Origin: Scheffersomyces stipitis CBS 6054
Lineage: Eukaryota; Ascomycota; Pichiomycetes; Serinales; Debaryomycetaceae
Reading direction: 5' to 3'
Assembly: GCF_000209165.1 (NCBI RefSeq)
Contig: NC_009068.1
Coordinates: 2,542,001-2,606,000, forward strand
DNA: 64,000 nt
The notes beneath the pieces were generated by a model, which worked only from the letters and a program-made list of their open reading frames with translations, searched no databases and was not told the DNA's origin. The position numbers and the translations under genes are program-made. Shown here in pieces: positions 30,736 through 40,821 of this stretch (position 1 is the first letter of the stretch; each line of letters starts with the position of its first letter).

Positions 30736-32533
30736 GGCAGACGGTGGATAAACAGAAATAATTAGGAAGAAAGAAAAAGAGAAGAAGGGTACAAATTGAA
30801 AGCAATAATTTTTCAGCGAGCCTTTCTATTATATAATATTAGTACTGTGTGCCATATACGTAATGAGCCTTCTAGGATAAGCAGAAAAAATGCGATAGCG
30901 AGATTAGCGAGCGGCATTAAGTAGAGGTAAGAGAAGAGAAGTTTACTAGGAGAAGAGAAGAAAGCGGTGAGATGTAGCATTGAATGGAGTTGGATATCCA
31001 CTTTTTTGCACTTATTTCTACTTAATCTACTTTTCTGGAGAGAGTTCATAAATGTATACATCTTTTTGACGAGGGCTTCATGTGCTGCTTCATGTCCTGA
31101 AAAATTCACAGATAATCTTCAACTTTAGTTATCACTTGTATCCACTACTGGTTCAAGTGCCTTGCGCTCCGGCAGAATTGAGCTCTATCTGCCATTATCC
31201 TCTCACACTGTTTGTTTGACTTCGCTCCAATACAGCTTCGGTATTGGTGGTGGTTTAACCGCATGAAAGGTACTATTCCAATAACAAAATGCTCCAGCAA
31301 GTAGCGGTGAACAGTGAAAACCTGGCCCCAAAACTCGTAATTCTGTCACTTTAATTCATTCTGTTGATACTGCTCGTTCTGCAGTAACGCCTATCTCCAT
31401 TGTTTGGGCTTTTTACATCCGTGCTGCTTTTTTCCTATAACAACTAGCGTAGTAGCGATCCCTTCACTGCCAATTACCCCTTGCTGTGCTCCATGACTCA
31501 TAGACGTTCCCCTCCTAGTCTAGTCTTGTAAGCTAGATTATTGAATCTGCTGCTGTTGCTGCTGCGAAAAAGATGCAATTATTTTTTCTCTCTGCCAAAT
31601 TATTTTTTTGCGCTCCGAATTTTTCACTTCTCTCCAAGCGGCATCAATTTCATCCAAGGCAAAATGCCAGGTTTAATATGGGGGGCTTCACACAGTTCGA
31701 AAGGCGGACTTGTTTGACACTGGGGGATTGTTTCATCTAGTATTGTGTCGCTTGATTGGGACGGATACAATTTTCATGTTTCCGTTTCTGTTGCTAGCTT
31801 ACAATTATAGTTTTTTCCTTCTTAAAAAGTGGAAAGCTAAGCGACTAGATTCCAAAAGAAGATGGACTTACGATCCTTCAATTATCCAACCCATTCACAG
31901 TGAAGTATGCAATTTGGCCTTAACTCTACAATTGCCTTCTTTTTACTATCATACTCTAGTTTTCTGCTATTATCTACTGCTCTATTTTTCTAATCGTACC
32001 ATTCCTTATTTTATCACACTGAACTAAATAGCCTACAGTAGTAATGTTATCTCCACGTTCCGCTGTAAATTCCAGTTGCTCCACAGTTTCCATCTCTGAG
32101 TCATACAGCTTACATAAACTGACCTAAGATTTGCAATCACTAACTATGTACCTTATTATTAAAACCATATTTCTATAGTTATACTTGAACTGAATTCATT
32201 GTTAGACAGTAATTGCTGAACTACAATTCTTTCGCTGAACTACGGTTCTTTCCAAAAATCTCAACGTTACCAGCCACGATGGTAGTAACTATTTCTCCAG
32301 CGCATTCTTACATGAACCATCTTACAATTAAAATTACAATAATATGTATTAAGTAATGCACAAAAGATTATAAACCCCAATAGAAGTCTAACAATGTTTT
32401 ACATAAAGAACCACGAAAGCAGCCGTAACACAGACGTAAGATGAGATATCGTGACTAGAGACGTCCATTTCTGCGTTTCGTAGTTCTCTTTTTGCGTTGT
32501 GGATCTTATGAAGTTTTCAAACTACCGCAAGAT
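30736..32533. other. 1.8-kb intergenic region, promoter of the ABC transporter
   Basis: Lies between the head of the ABC transporter gene and the 3' end of RPL2. Open frames exist on both strands (for example 31710-32027) but are Phe/Leu/Tyr-rich translations of T-rich DNA without protein-like composition. A TGCTGCTGTTGCTGCTGCG run occurs near 31546. I see no tRNA or other RNA gene. Confidence 0.45.
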
Positions 32534-33781
32534 TTAATCTTGGGTCTTTTGAGTACCTCTCAACAAACCGGTTCTTCTAGCAGCAATCAAACCAGCCTTT
32601 TGACCGGCAACAGCACCTCTGGAGATAGTAGAAGCCTTACCAATATGTTGATGGTTACCACCACCATGAGGGTGATCAACTGGGTTCATGGCAACACCTC
32701 TGGTCTTTGGCCAAGAGTTTCTCTTGACTCTGTACTTGTGGAAAGCTCTACCGGCCTTCAACAATGGCTTGTCAATTCTACCACCACCGGCAACAACACC
32801 GATGACACCTCTGGCGTCGGAAGAGATGATCTTCTTGGCACCGGATGGCAACTTGACTCTGGTCTTACCTTCATCTGGGTTGTGTCCAATGATGATAACG
32901 TAGTTACCGGAGGTTCTACCTAAAGCACCTCTGTCACCAACCTTTTCTTCGACGTTGGAGACAATGGTACCTTCTGGACAAGCACCCAATGGCAAGATGT
33001 TACCGACATTCAAGGAGGCCTTCTTACCGGCGTAGATGAATTGACCAGTGTAGACACCTTCGTTGGCGATGAAGGTCTCTTCTCTCAACTTGTACTTGTA
33101 TGGGTCACGGAAGACAACCTTGGCCAATGGAGCACCTCTACCTGGATCGTGGAGGATTTGCTTGACGACACCACGGATGTAACCGTGACGTTCAGCATAG
33201 TCCAAGGTTCTCAACTTGGCAGCACCCTTTCTCAATCTGGTGTGAGAGGTGAAGATTGAACCAGCACCTTTTCTTTGGTTACGAATAACTCTACCTATAC
33301 GATGTTAGTACTACTCTTCATAAGTTCATTGTTCATGTCTGATCGAGAATTTTCGTGTTTTACAGAATTTAAGGACTTTAATGGAAATCAGTGAAATCAA
33401 GTGGCATTCAAATACTGTAATGTTGCTGCTAGAATTTTGCTCTTCCTATGGATTTTTCAACAGGATTTGCATATCCATAATTGTGAAATGTTGTTTCATA
33501 TACTAAGTAACTGAAGTGGATCCCACTAGAACAGACCCAAATGGAAAATTGACTACGCCTGATTAATCTGTTTCTTTTCTTTCACTATTATAGTAATTTT
33601 TCTCTATGACTTGTCGCCAGTTTGGCATTACGGCATTATTCATGAATATCGAATTCTGTCATTATATCTTTTCATTTCTCCTTTAACTATCTTGTTGAGG
33701 ATTTATTGGATGTCTGTTTTACACGTTTGCTTCTCGATCTTGGGCTGCGTGAACTGCACTATCTGACATGTACATACCCAT
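32534..33781 (-). CDS. RPL2: 60S ribosomal protein L2 (uL2), two exons
   Basis: Exon 1 is just ATGG (33778-33781); exon 2 is 32534-33294. Joined they give [16 protein letters not shown] and a 254-residue protein, exactly the length of yeast Rpl2, a core protein at the peptidyl-transferase centre. The conserved segment [16 protein letters not shown] near the C-terminus is intact, and identity with the yeast protein appears very high throughout. The reading frame upstream of exon 2 has no Met, which is why splicing is required. Leu codons are almost all TTG, as in highly expressed genes. Two CACGTGA elements lie 120 and 204 bp upstream of the ATG. Confidence 0.97.
33295..33777 (-). other. RPL2 intron (483 bp)
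   Basis: Minus strand: donor GTATGT begins at 33777, branch site TACTAAC at 33310-33304, acceptor TATAG ends at 33295. The exon junction ATGG|GT restores Met-Gly-Arg-Val. I saw no clear box C/D snoRNA in the intron. Confidence 0.92.
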
Positions 33782-34374
33782 TTTGCAATAATAAAGTTGG
33801 CTAAGTAATAGAGGAGCTTTGTTAAACAGAAGGTCTTATTTTACTTTTGTTAACTGCCCCAGTGAGTGAAAATTTTGAGAATTTTTTCGCGGAAGAGTAT
33901 CACGTGACGAAAACCTAACTGCCTGCAGAAAGCTCACCCATAGTAAAGAGAAGTGAAAAAAGCAGTCACATTGCTCTCTTTAACCACGTGACATATATCG
34001 AACTACAATATAATTAGCATTTGATATAAATGTTATATTTAGCATTGCTTGTAGGATAGTGTATCTCTACTTGTTGTCTCTACATGTTCTTCATAGAAAC
34101 TACCGGATTCAAGTATATATTCAAATATATAAGACCGTATTCACAATTTGCACCCAATGGAAGAAATTCAGCTAAGAACTCCGCCAGCAGGACAAACCAA
34201 ATAATATTATTATCATAAGTACGAGCAGAAGCTCGATGCAACCATGTTGAAAGGAGAAAACATCATCGACTTTCAACGCTTTTTTTTAGAATAATGTGAA
34301 GATAAAACAAGGAATTTTAGAAGTAAATATCATGACAGCTACGGGGCCATAGAAAGTAGGAGAACAGGAGCCGA
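33782..34374. other. RPL2 promoter and RRM gene 3' flank
   Basis: Contains two CACGTGAC elements and AT-rich DNA. No gene is seen. Confidence 0.55.
33901..33991. promoter_or_regulatory. Paired CACGTGAC elements upstream of RPL2
   Basis: CACGTG at 33901-33906 and 33985-33990, each followed by AC, 84 bp apart (eight helical turns). Cbf1 is known to act at ribosomal protein promoters in Candida albicans, so these are good candidates for its sites. Confidence 0.6.
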
Positions 34375-35683
34375 CTATGCCTCAGATTCTTCATCCTGAG
34401 CAGCTTCGGCTTCTGCTACGGCGACGTCGGCCACAGCTTCGGCTTCTTGGGCCTGCTTTACATCTTCTTCCTTTGGAGTTCTGGCGTCAATAGCAATATC
34501 TACAATGATTTCTCTTCCGTTGATTTCCTTTCCGTTAAACTCAGAAACAGCCTGCTTCTGTGTTTCTTCGCTGGAAAACTTAACGAAAGCAATACCCTTA
34601 TTCTTTCTACGACCGTGGTTCTTCTTCAACACGTGCAAGGGGACCTTTCTAGCAGGAACATGGATCCATTTGGGCTTCAAGTCCTTGAACAAAACGTTCA
34701 AGTCCTTGACAGTGACGTCATAGTTGAGATTGGTCACAAAAATGGTATCCTTCGAAGCCTTGCCTTCGGGAGTCTTGTCGTCGCTGGACGAGTCCACGGC
34801 TCCGGACTTTGGTGCTGCACCATCGGCTTCCTTTTTGGCAGCAGCAGCCTCGGCCTTCTTCTTGACCTTGTCAGCTAAGAGGGCCTCCCTTTTGGCTCTA
34901 TAGGCCTCTACTCTGACCTTCTTTTCCTCTTCAGTAGGAGGAGGAACAGCCTTCTTGATGAAGATGTTTCTTCTCTGGAACTTCTGGCCATTGTAGTCGG
35001 CAAGAGCCTTGTCTGCATCTTCCTTGGTTTCAAATTGGACAAAGGCAAACCCCAAGTGTCTCTTGAATACCTTGTCACCACGGACGTTTTCCTTAAAAGG
35101 AATATCAACTTCGGTGCTAAAAATGTTAGTAAAAAAAACCTAATGAACCCTAGTGAAGATTAAACCAATTGCCCCAACTGTGAAGCGCTAGAATCGATTA
35201 AACGACTGCAAAATCATTTTGATTGCAAATCGCTAATCGATATCTACTGCATCCTCCACAGGTCGTGCCCCATCAAATACCATTGTGGTGCCAAAAGGGT
35301 GGACATTTTTGTGTACGATTTCCAATAAATGGTACCATTGCAAAAGTGCAGAGAATGTAGCCTCACAGAACTTAACCATATACACCGTGATCGAAGCAGC
35401 CAACATTTCCTCTCATTCCATTGCCGTGACAGACACGCAATTGAACGCTTCGCATTCTCTAACTTCTCCGAGTCTCTACTCTTTCTAACTCTTTTCTCTG
35501 CTCTTAGTGGCACATCACATGATTCAATCTTCGCTAATAAACTCCATACTATACTTACACATTTAAACCTTCAAAGAACAGCTTCAACTCTTCCTCGGAG
35601 GCCTTGAAGTCAACATTGCCCACGTAGATTCTGTCCTCGATGACAGCCTTGGGCGCAATTGTCTCTGTACCGTTTTCAGACAT
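34375..35683 (-). CDS. Two-RRM RNA-binding protein (SBP1/RNP1-like), two exons
   Basis: Exon 1 is 35559-35683 (125 nt) and exon 2 is 34375-35116; the joined protein has 288 residues. RRM1 is split by the intron: RNP2 RIYVGNVDF is in exon 1 and RNP1 GFAFVQF in exon 2. RRM2 has TIFVTNLNYD and KGIAFVKF. Between them is an Ala/Lys-rich linker (KKKAEAAAAKKEADG) instead of the RGG box of yeast Sbp1. The C-terminus is acidic and Ala/Glu-rich. Sbp1 and Rnp1 bind mRNA and act in translation or decapping; the role here is inferred from family. Codon 35 is CTG (LKLFFE, or LKSFFE if Ser). The start gives MSENGTETIAPK. A CACGTGA element lies at 36201, about 520 bp upstream. Confidence 0.85.
35117..35558 (-). 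other. Intron in the RRM gene (442 bp)
   Basis: Minus strand: donor GTAAGTAT starts at 35558, branch site TACTAAC at 35131-35125, acceptor TTTTTAG ends at 35117. Exon 1 ends AAT GT and exon 2 begins C ACC GAA, giving NVTEVDIPFKE in frame. Confidence 0.9.
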
Positions 35684-37035
35684 TGTTGTTGATGGATTGC
35701 TGGATGAGATTATTTCACGTATACTTTGTTCAATGCTAGTTATCGGTAGAGGCTAGCAGTTCGATTCTTGTGGATACTTTTCGAATTCAATTTCAATTCT
35801 CGACAGATATGTTCAGATTCTTCTTCAACCTTCAGACGCGTTCAGACTGAGTTACGATGGTTTGGTGGAGTTTTGTGGAATTGCTGTTCACCTGGTTAAA
35901 CGATGGCGACTTTTTTTCGATAATAGGATTCATCCTCCTTATATATACACACGTCGAGAATCGGCTGGAGTGTGTAGAGACGGCGCTACCATGTGACATT
36001 ACCACAGCCAGAGGATTGAATTTGGTGTGTTTGGGCTTGTAGATGTGGCTAAAAACTCTCTCAGTAGTGATTTAAGTGGCTGATATCGTAGCAGTTGTTG
36101 GCGAGAAAGCAATCGCTACAAACAGTGGCTGGTTTGATCGACTTGTCGGCCCATATCTCGTGTAGAGTCTTGCGATCGCTGCCCCGATCCGGAATCGCAG
36201 CACGTGACGAACTCAGATTTGGATAACTACCTGGGTACTGATAGAGAACAGCATGGAATGTTCTATGGATAAGGATCCGAGAGGTTGACTGGACAGAAGC
36301 ATCGTGACTTGAATGGTGGGTCAGAAGGTGTGGAATGACACTTTCTGGTTCTTTCCGGCCTCTGCGACGATAAGTGGGTGTTGGCTATTGAGTTCCGGTG
36401 ATCGGAAATCATTTCCGACGAGAGTATGGGCTGTTATCCACGATTCACCGTAGAAGTCGAGCATGGATAGTATTGGAAGAAATATGAACTCTATTGAGAC
36501 TCTCTGTATGAAATTGATCATAATTCGCTGTTTCGACTTTTCCAGCTGCTCTGATTTCAATTTTCAAAATCAATTCTATCAATTTTTCACTACAAAAAGT
36601 ATTCTACTTTGATCTAGTGACGAAGATAAGCATGTATTAAAGAGAGATGTTCAAGACCAACTTCATGAACAGGAAATAGACAGATACAATCTGGAAATGT
36701 TTTGCCAGCAGACCACTGTTTGATACGTGCCAAATAGAAAAGACAGGCAAGTCAATTGCAAATGTAAATTCAAATGTCTGCTTAGAGTTAACTTCAGTTG
36801 TGTGGACATCTCTATGAGGCTAGATTAGATATGATCCTTAATTAATACTCTCTTTTAACGTTTCTAATATGATATAAGAATAATAAGAATAAATATCAAA
36901 ACTAAGGTAAACGAGTAATGACCAAATGAACATAATTTTATTTATAGGGAATAGAAGATGCTGACCTACTTGCAACGGATCACAAGCGTGGGAGATTTAT
37001 ACGAGCATGGAACAGAGTTCCACTTCAGGTCCAGT
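35684..37035. other. Intergenic region between the RRM gene and QCR6
   Basis: Promoter of the RRM gene plus QCR6 3' flank. One CACGTGA element is at 36201-36207. Small open frames on both strands are not protein-like. No RNA gene recognised. Confidence 0.45.
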
Positions 37036-38054
37036 TTACTTCAACTTGTGGAATAATCTTGGAGCAACACAGTCGTTGATGCAGTGCTGCAAGTGGAAGA
37101 ACTCTTCGATACAGTCTTCCTTGTAGTCCTTTTCAGCGTAACCTTCTTCTTCCATTTCTGCGGTGACTCTTTCGACACACTCGTGGAAGTGGTGGTTGTA
37201 TGGCTTACATGCTGGAGTTGCGGCACATTCCTCGGTCAATGCAACCAAAGGATCTTCCACTTCATCATCATCTTCATCTTCGTCTTCCTCTTCCTCTTCG
37301 TCTGCTTCTTCAGCTTCTTCTTCGGCTTCTTCAGTTTCTTCAACTGGTTCTTCTTCCGGCTATATGTGTTAGTATTAAGACAATGGTATATATAGCAATA
37401 GCAATGACAATAGTGAAAACTATGAGTCAAGAATGATAAACGTTACATAATGCAGTGATTGTCGATAACGAAAATGAGTTTGCTATAATAGCACGATAAT
37501 GAACATTGAAAATTGGAAACTGACAATTAACGGCATGGTTGCAATGAAGTCTACTTTGTAACAAGATGACAGATATCTATGCGATTATAACGAGATGTCG
37601 AAAACATTGAATACGAGACTGAGAATGCACCATAGATGATACAAATCAATTACTACACGTCATTCTTCGCTTCCGTGATGAAAAATAGACATCCAGTGAA
37701 TCCAAACATGATAAACGAACATGACAATCAAAAGTCGTACTCCTTCGGGGATCAAAATGTCATTTGTTTGTCAATTTAAACAACCAAGTCTTGTGAACAA
37801 TTGGGTAATCAAGTTGCAATTACGAATATGAAATGGCTGAATGTGGGGCTTCACTATTTCGTTCTTTTACCTCCTCTCTTCAGTACACCACTGCATTCGG
37901 ATATCAGAACACGACTTTGATGGTTGCCTCACAATTTCACCTGTTTCCTTCATTCTCTCTTCTCTTTGTCATTGAGCTTTCAGTTCTGGATACTTACTTC
38001 TTCAGCGTAGGCAGCTGGAACAACGGCTTCTATCAAGTCTCTCAAGAACGACAT
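37036..38054 (-). CDS. QCR6: Ubiquinol-cytochrome c reductase hinge protein Qcr6, two exons
   Basis: Exon 1 is 37998-38054 (57 nt, MSFLRDLIEAVVPAAYAEE) and exon 2 is 37036-37359; the joined protein is 126 residues (yeast Qcr6 is about 147). It is the acidic subunit of respiratory complex III that helps cytochrome c docking, in the intermembrane space. After the N-terminal segment comes an uninterrupted Glu/Asp stretch typical of the hinge protein. The C-terminal domain has the Cys pairs expected for its disulphides (EECAATPACKPYNHHFHEC and CIEEFFHLQHCINDC). Splicing is needed: exon 2 alone has no ATG start. Two CACGTGA elements lie 226 and 266 bp upstream. Confidence 0.93.
37360..37997 (-). 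other. QCR6 intron (638 bp)
   Basis: Minus strand: donor GTAAGTATC begins at 37997, branch site TACTAAC at 37374-37368, acceptor ATATAG ends at 37360. Phase 0. It is the longest intron in the window; I found no convincing snoRNA boxes on the transcribed strand. Confidence 0.92.
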
Positions 38055-38726
38055 GGCGGATGGACGGAACTACTTAGATGACTCTGGTTTTGACGGGAAA
38101 ACACAATTAAACCTTGGTAATCTGTGTGGTTAGAAATGGAGGAAGTTTGAAATCTCGAAATCCAATTTTTTTTCACTCACTATGTGAATTTCGCACTCAT
38201 AGTTAAGCCCATAGTTAAGGAAATATTGGTGGATGGTTTAATGCGAAAAAACGATTATCTAATTGGCTAGAGAGTTTTTCACGTGACTTTGGTGGTGTGA
38301 TTTTGCATGTGAGCCATAGCACGTGAAAACATCGAATTCTAGTTATACTAATGATGATTTACACTAGTACTACAATACGGCTCATGGGAGCTCATTCTAG
38401 CTCATAATATATAGAATTAGGTGCTTGGTACTTTGATATGGATTATTGAAAACTCTTCAAAACTTTTGATGTATATTCTGTCGTATTCTTGCCTCAGCCA
38501 TTGGGAACCAGAGGTGTTAAGATATGTAGAAGACGGTAGTATAGCTAATATATGGTAAAGTAGACCACGACTAGAGAAAAGCACTTCTATCAGCTTTCAT
38601 AATCTACTCCCTACTCATCTCAGAACATACTAGATATGCTTGCTACAAATTCTTTCTAAATTTCTATCTAAATTTCTATCTTATGGCACATGTATTAAGT
38701 TTATGAGTATTTACAACACATTACAC
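38055..38726. other. QCR6 promoter and RPL8 3' flank
   Basis: CACGTGA elements at 38280 and 38320. T-rich sequence near 38166. No gene seen. Confidence 0.5.
38280..38326. promoter_or_regulatory. Paired CACGTGA elements upstream of QCR6
   Basis: CACGTG at 38280-38285 and 38320-38325, 40 bp apart (about four helical turns), both followed by A. Candidate Cbf1 sites for a respiratory gene. Confidence 0.55.
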
Positions 38727-39512
38727 TTAAGAAGATCTGGCAGCGTTGGCAGCAGCCTTTTCCTTCTTGGCAATCTTGTCGTTGGCCTTGGAACCCATGA
38801 CACCACCACCCCAGTGTCTTCTGGAGTCTTCGTACTTTTCAATGAAGTTAGCGTTGACGGTGGAAACCAACTTGGACAATTCAGCTTCGTCAGCAGCAGA
38901 GACTTCGGTCAAAGCAGCAACGGCAGCGGTCTTCTTGTGGACCAAAGTACCCAATCTAGCCTTACCCTTCACGATGGCGTATGGAACACCCATCTTTCTA
39001 CACAAAGCTGGCAAGAAAACGACTAATTCAATTGGGTCAACATCGTTGGCGATCAAAACCAACTTGGCCTTCTTGTTTTCAACCAAGGAGACAACGTGGT
39101 TCAAACCGTACTTGACGACAACTGGCTTTGGAGAAGCATCCTTAGCAGACTTACCTTCGGCAACAGCAGCGGCTTCCTTGGTCAATCTTTCCTTCTTTTC
39201 AGCAGCAGTTTCTGGTCTGTACTTGTTGAACAACTTGAAGGTTTGGGCAGCAGTGTTCTTGTCCAAGGTGTTTTGGAATTGGGAAAGAGCAGGAGGAACC
39301 TTCAATCTCAAAGACAAGATCTTCTTTTGTCTTTGCAATCTAACGTATTCTGGCCACTTGACGAATCTGGACAAGTTTCTCTTTGGCTGGATGGATTGAC
39401 CAATACCGAAGTTCTTTGGGGTAGCATCGACCAATGGGTTCTTGGCAGAAGCAGACTTAGCAGTCTTAGTAGCTAATGGAGCTGGAGCAACCTTCTTTCC
39501 TTTTGGAGCCAT
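38727..39512 (-). CDS. RPL8: 60S ribosomal protein L8 (eL8, L7Ae family)
   Basis: 261 residues when started at ATG 39512 ([16 protein letters not shown]), which matches the start of yeast Rpl8 (256 residues). An in-frame ATG 39 nt upstream (39551) would add [13 protein letters not shown], which is absent from the family, so I reject it. The protein has [24 protein letters not shown], here recognised in parts ([16 protein letters not shown]), [15 protein letters not shown], and the L7Ae RNA-binding region [20 protein letters not shown] with [12 protein letters not shown]. It sits on the large subunit near the 5.8S/25S rRNA. No intron. The promoter has a CACGTGA at 39724 and three ATGTCG motifs within 165 bp. 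Confidence 0.96.
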   Translation of the reverse strand: MAPKGKKVAPAPLATKTAKSASAKNPLVDATPKNFGIGQSIQPKRNLSRFVKWPEYVRLQRQKKILSLRLKVPPALSQFQNTLDKNTAAQTFKLFNKYRPETAAEKKERLTKEAAAVAEGKSAKDASPKPVVVKYGLNHVVSLVENKKAKLVLIANDVDPIELVVFLPALCRKMGVPYAIVKGKARLGTLVHKKTAAVAALTEVSAADEAELSKLVSTVNANFIEKYEDSRRHWGGGVMGSKANDKIAKKEKAAANAARSS

Positions 39513-40821
39513 TTTGAAATAGTTACGGGGTTGAGTAGGAAAAGACGACAAACACTTAACTGTAGTGCCAGCCTATTTTTCATATGTATGAAAGTCCCAT
39601 CAGAGTGAAAAATTCCAGTAGGAATAATGTCGCGCGAAGGGAAAATTTTTCTGATGTCGTGCATGCAGAATGTCGTCCTAGTGCCTAGGGCACGATTTAC
39701 AAATCTTTTGAGAAGACGCGCTGCACGTGATTAGTGACTGCTTTTTTTGAAATGTAGTGTTGCAATTGTTGTGAACATGTAGTTTTGTATCACTGCAGTT
39801 TGTTGTTTGCAGTTTAGTTTAGATTGGGATGTCCGCTTTTAATTGCCTGTTTGGGTGGCGCGGCGGGCATCATTTAGATACTGTAGTCTAACCTGGAACC
39901 TGGAGTCGGGACTCCGATTTGTATCTGGATTGCACCCCTTCCTGAGATTACCACATATTTTTGTCTTTCAAATTTGTCCCATTTGGTAGGCTTCCTTTCT
40001 TTTGTCACTTTCGTCTGTCAGAAATACATGACGACGCGACATTATTCGTCATTGTTTCTCTGGGATGTGGTGACACAGAATTCATAGATAAGGATTCTGA
40101 TTCTGTTTGTTTCGGTAGAGGAGCCAAAGGGATGTGACCTGTTCGGTGCAAAAACAGTGAGTCGAATGTCGTGCAAATGACCAGCTTGGATGGAAAGCTG
40201 ACGAAAATTTGTGACCGAAGAAACGTGAGTCAGAAACTCAACCCGCTTGTCCTGTTGAATCCCCAAGAACCCCCTAAAATCGTGTCTGACGCCTTTTGTC
40301 TGACGTCTTTCGCTTCTCGGATGTGGATCTCAGTGATGGCAGTCGCAGTGAAGTGTAAGTCTCCTGGCGCATATCGCATAGTGCAGCTATGTATGCAAAG
40401 CAAATATGCAGGCATAGGAATAATGTAGCAGGGGATACGAATCTTGATTTTACGAAATGGATGCAAATATTCTCCTTCAAATTATACGATTTTGTCTTTG
40501 TCAAGCAAAGCACCGTATAGTTTCTGAAGCGGACATGTCGTCGCCACAATATCCTCTATATGATTTGTCTACTAGTCGAATCTGTTGTATCAGGGATTGC
40601 TATATTAACCATCTATAAAGTAGAGAGAGAACTGAAACATAAAGGGTATACTGTGGTACACAAGTAGATATACAATGGAGAAGTAAATAGAAAAGAAGAA
40701 TCAGGCGAGCTGTTCTTCACTTATGCTGTAATTTTAGTTTGCTGTAGTTTTAGATTGCAAATCTTATTATCAAGTAGCAGCCAAAGGTAATAAACCAGTA
40801 TTGAACCTTTTTGAGCTGCTC
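39513..40821. other. RPL8 promoter and downstream flank of the Ser-rich gene
   Basis: No coding region seen. It holds CACGTGAT at 39724 and six copies of ATGTCG in either orientation (39627, 39654, 39670, 40037, 40166, 40535), three of them within 50 bp close to RPL8. Confidence 0.55.
39627..39730. promoter_or_regulatory. RPL8 upstream cluster: three ATGTCG motifs and one CACGTGA
   Basis: ATGTCG at 39627, 39654 and 39670, then CACGTG at 39724-39729, all within about 115-220 bp of the RPL8 ATG. The CACGTGA is a Cbf1-type site; no factor is known to me for ATGTCG. Confidence 0.5.

Noticed and set aside
31710..32027. 105-codon plus-strand frame
   Set aside because: Rich in Phe, Leu and Tyr because the DNA is T-rich; no motif, and it lies in the 3' flank of RPL2.
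39513..39551. Upstream in-frame ATG for RPL8 (adds 13 residues)
   Set aside because: The MAPKGKK start at 39512 matches the family N-terminus; the extension has no counterpart.
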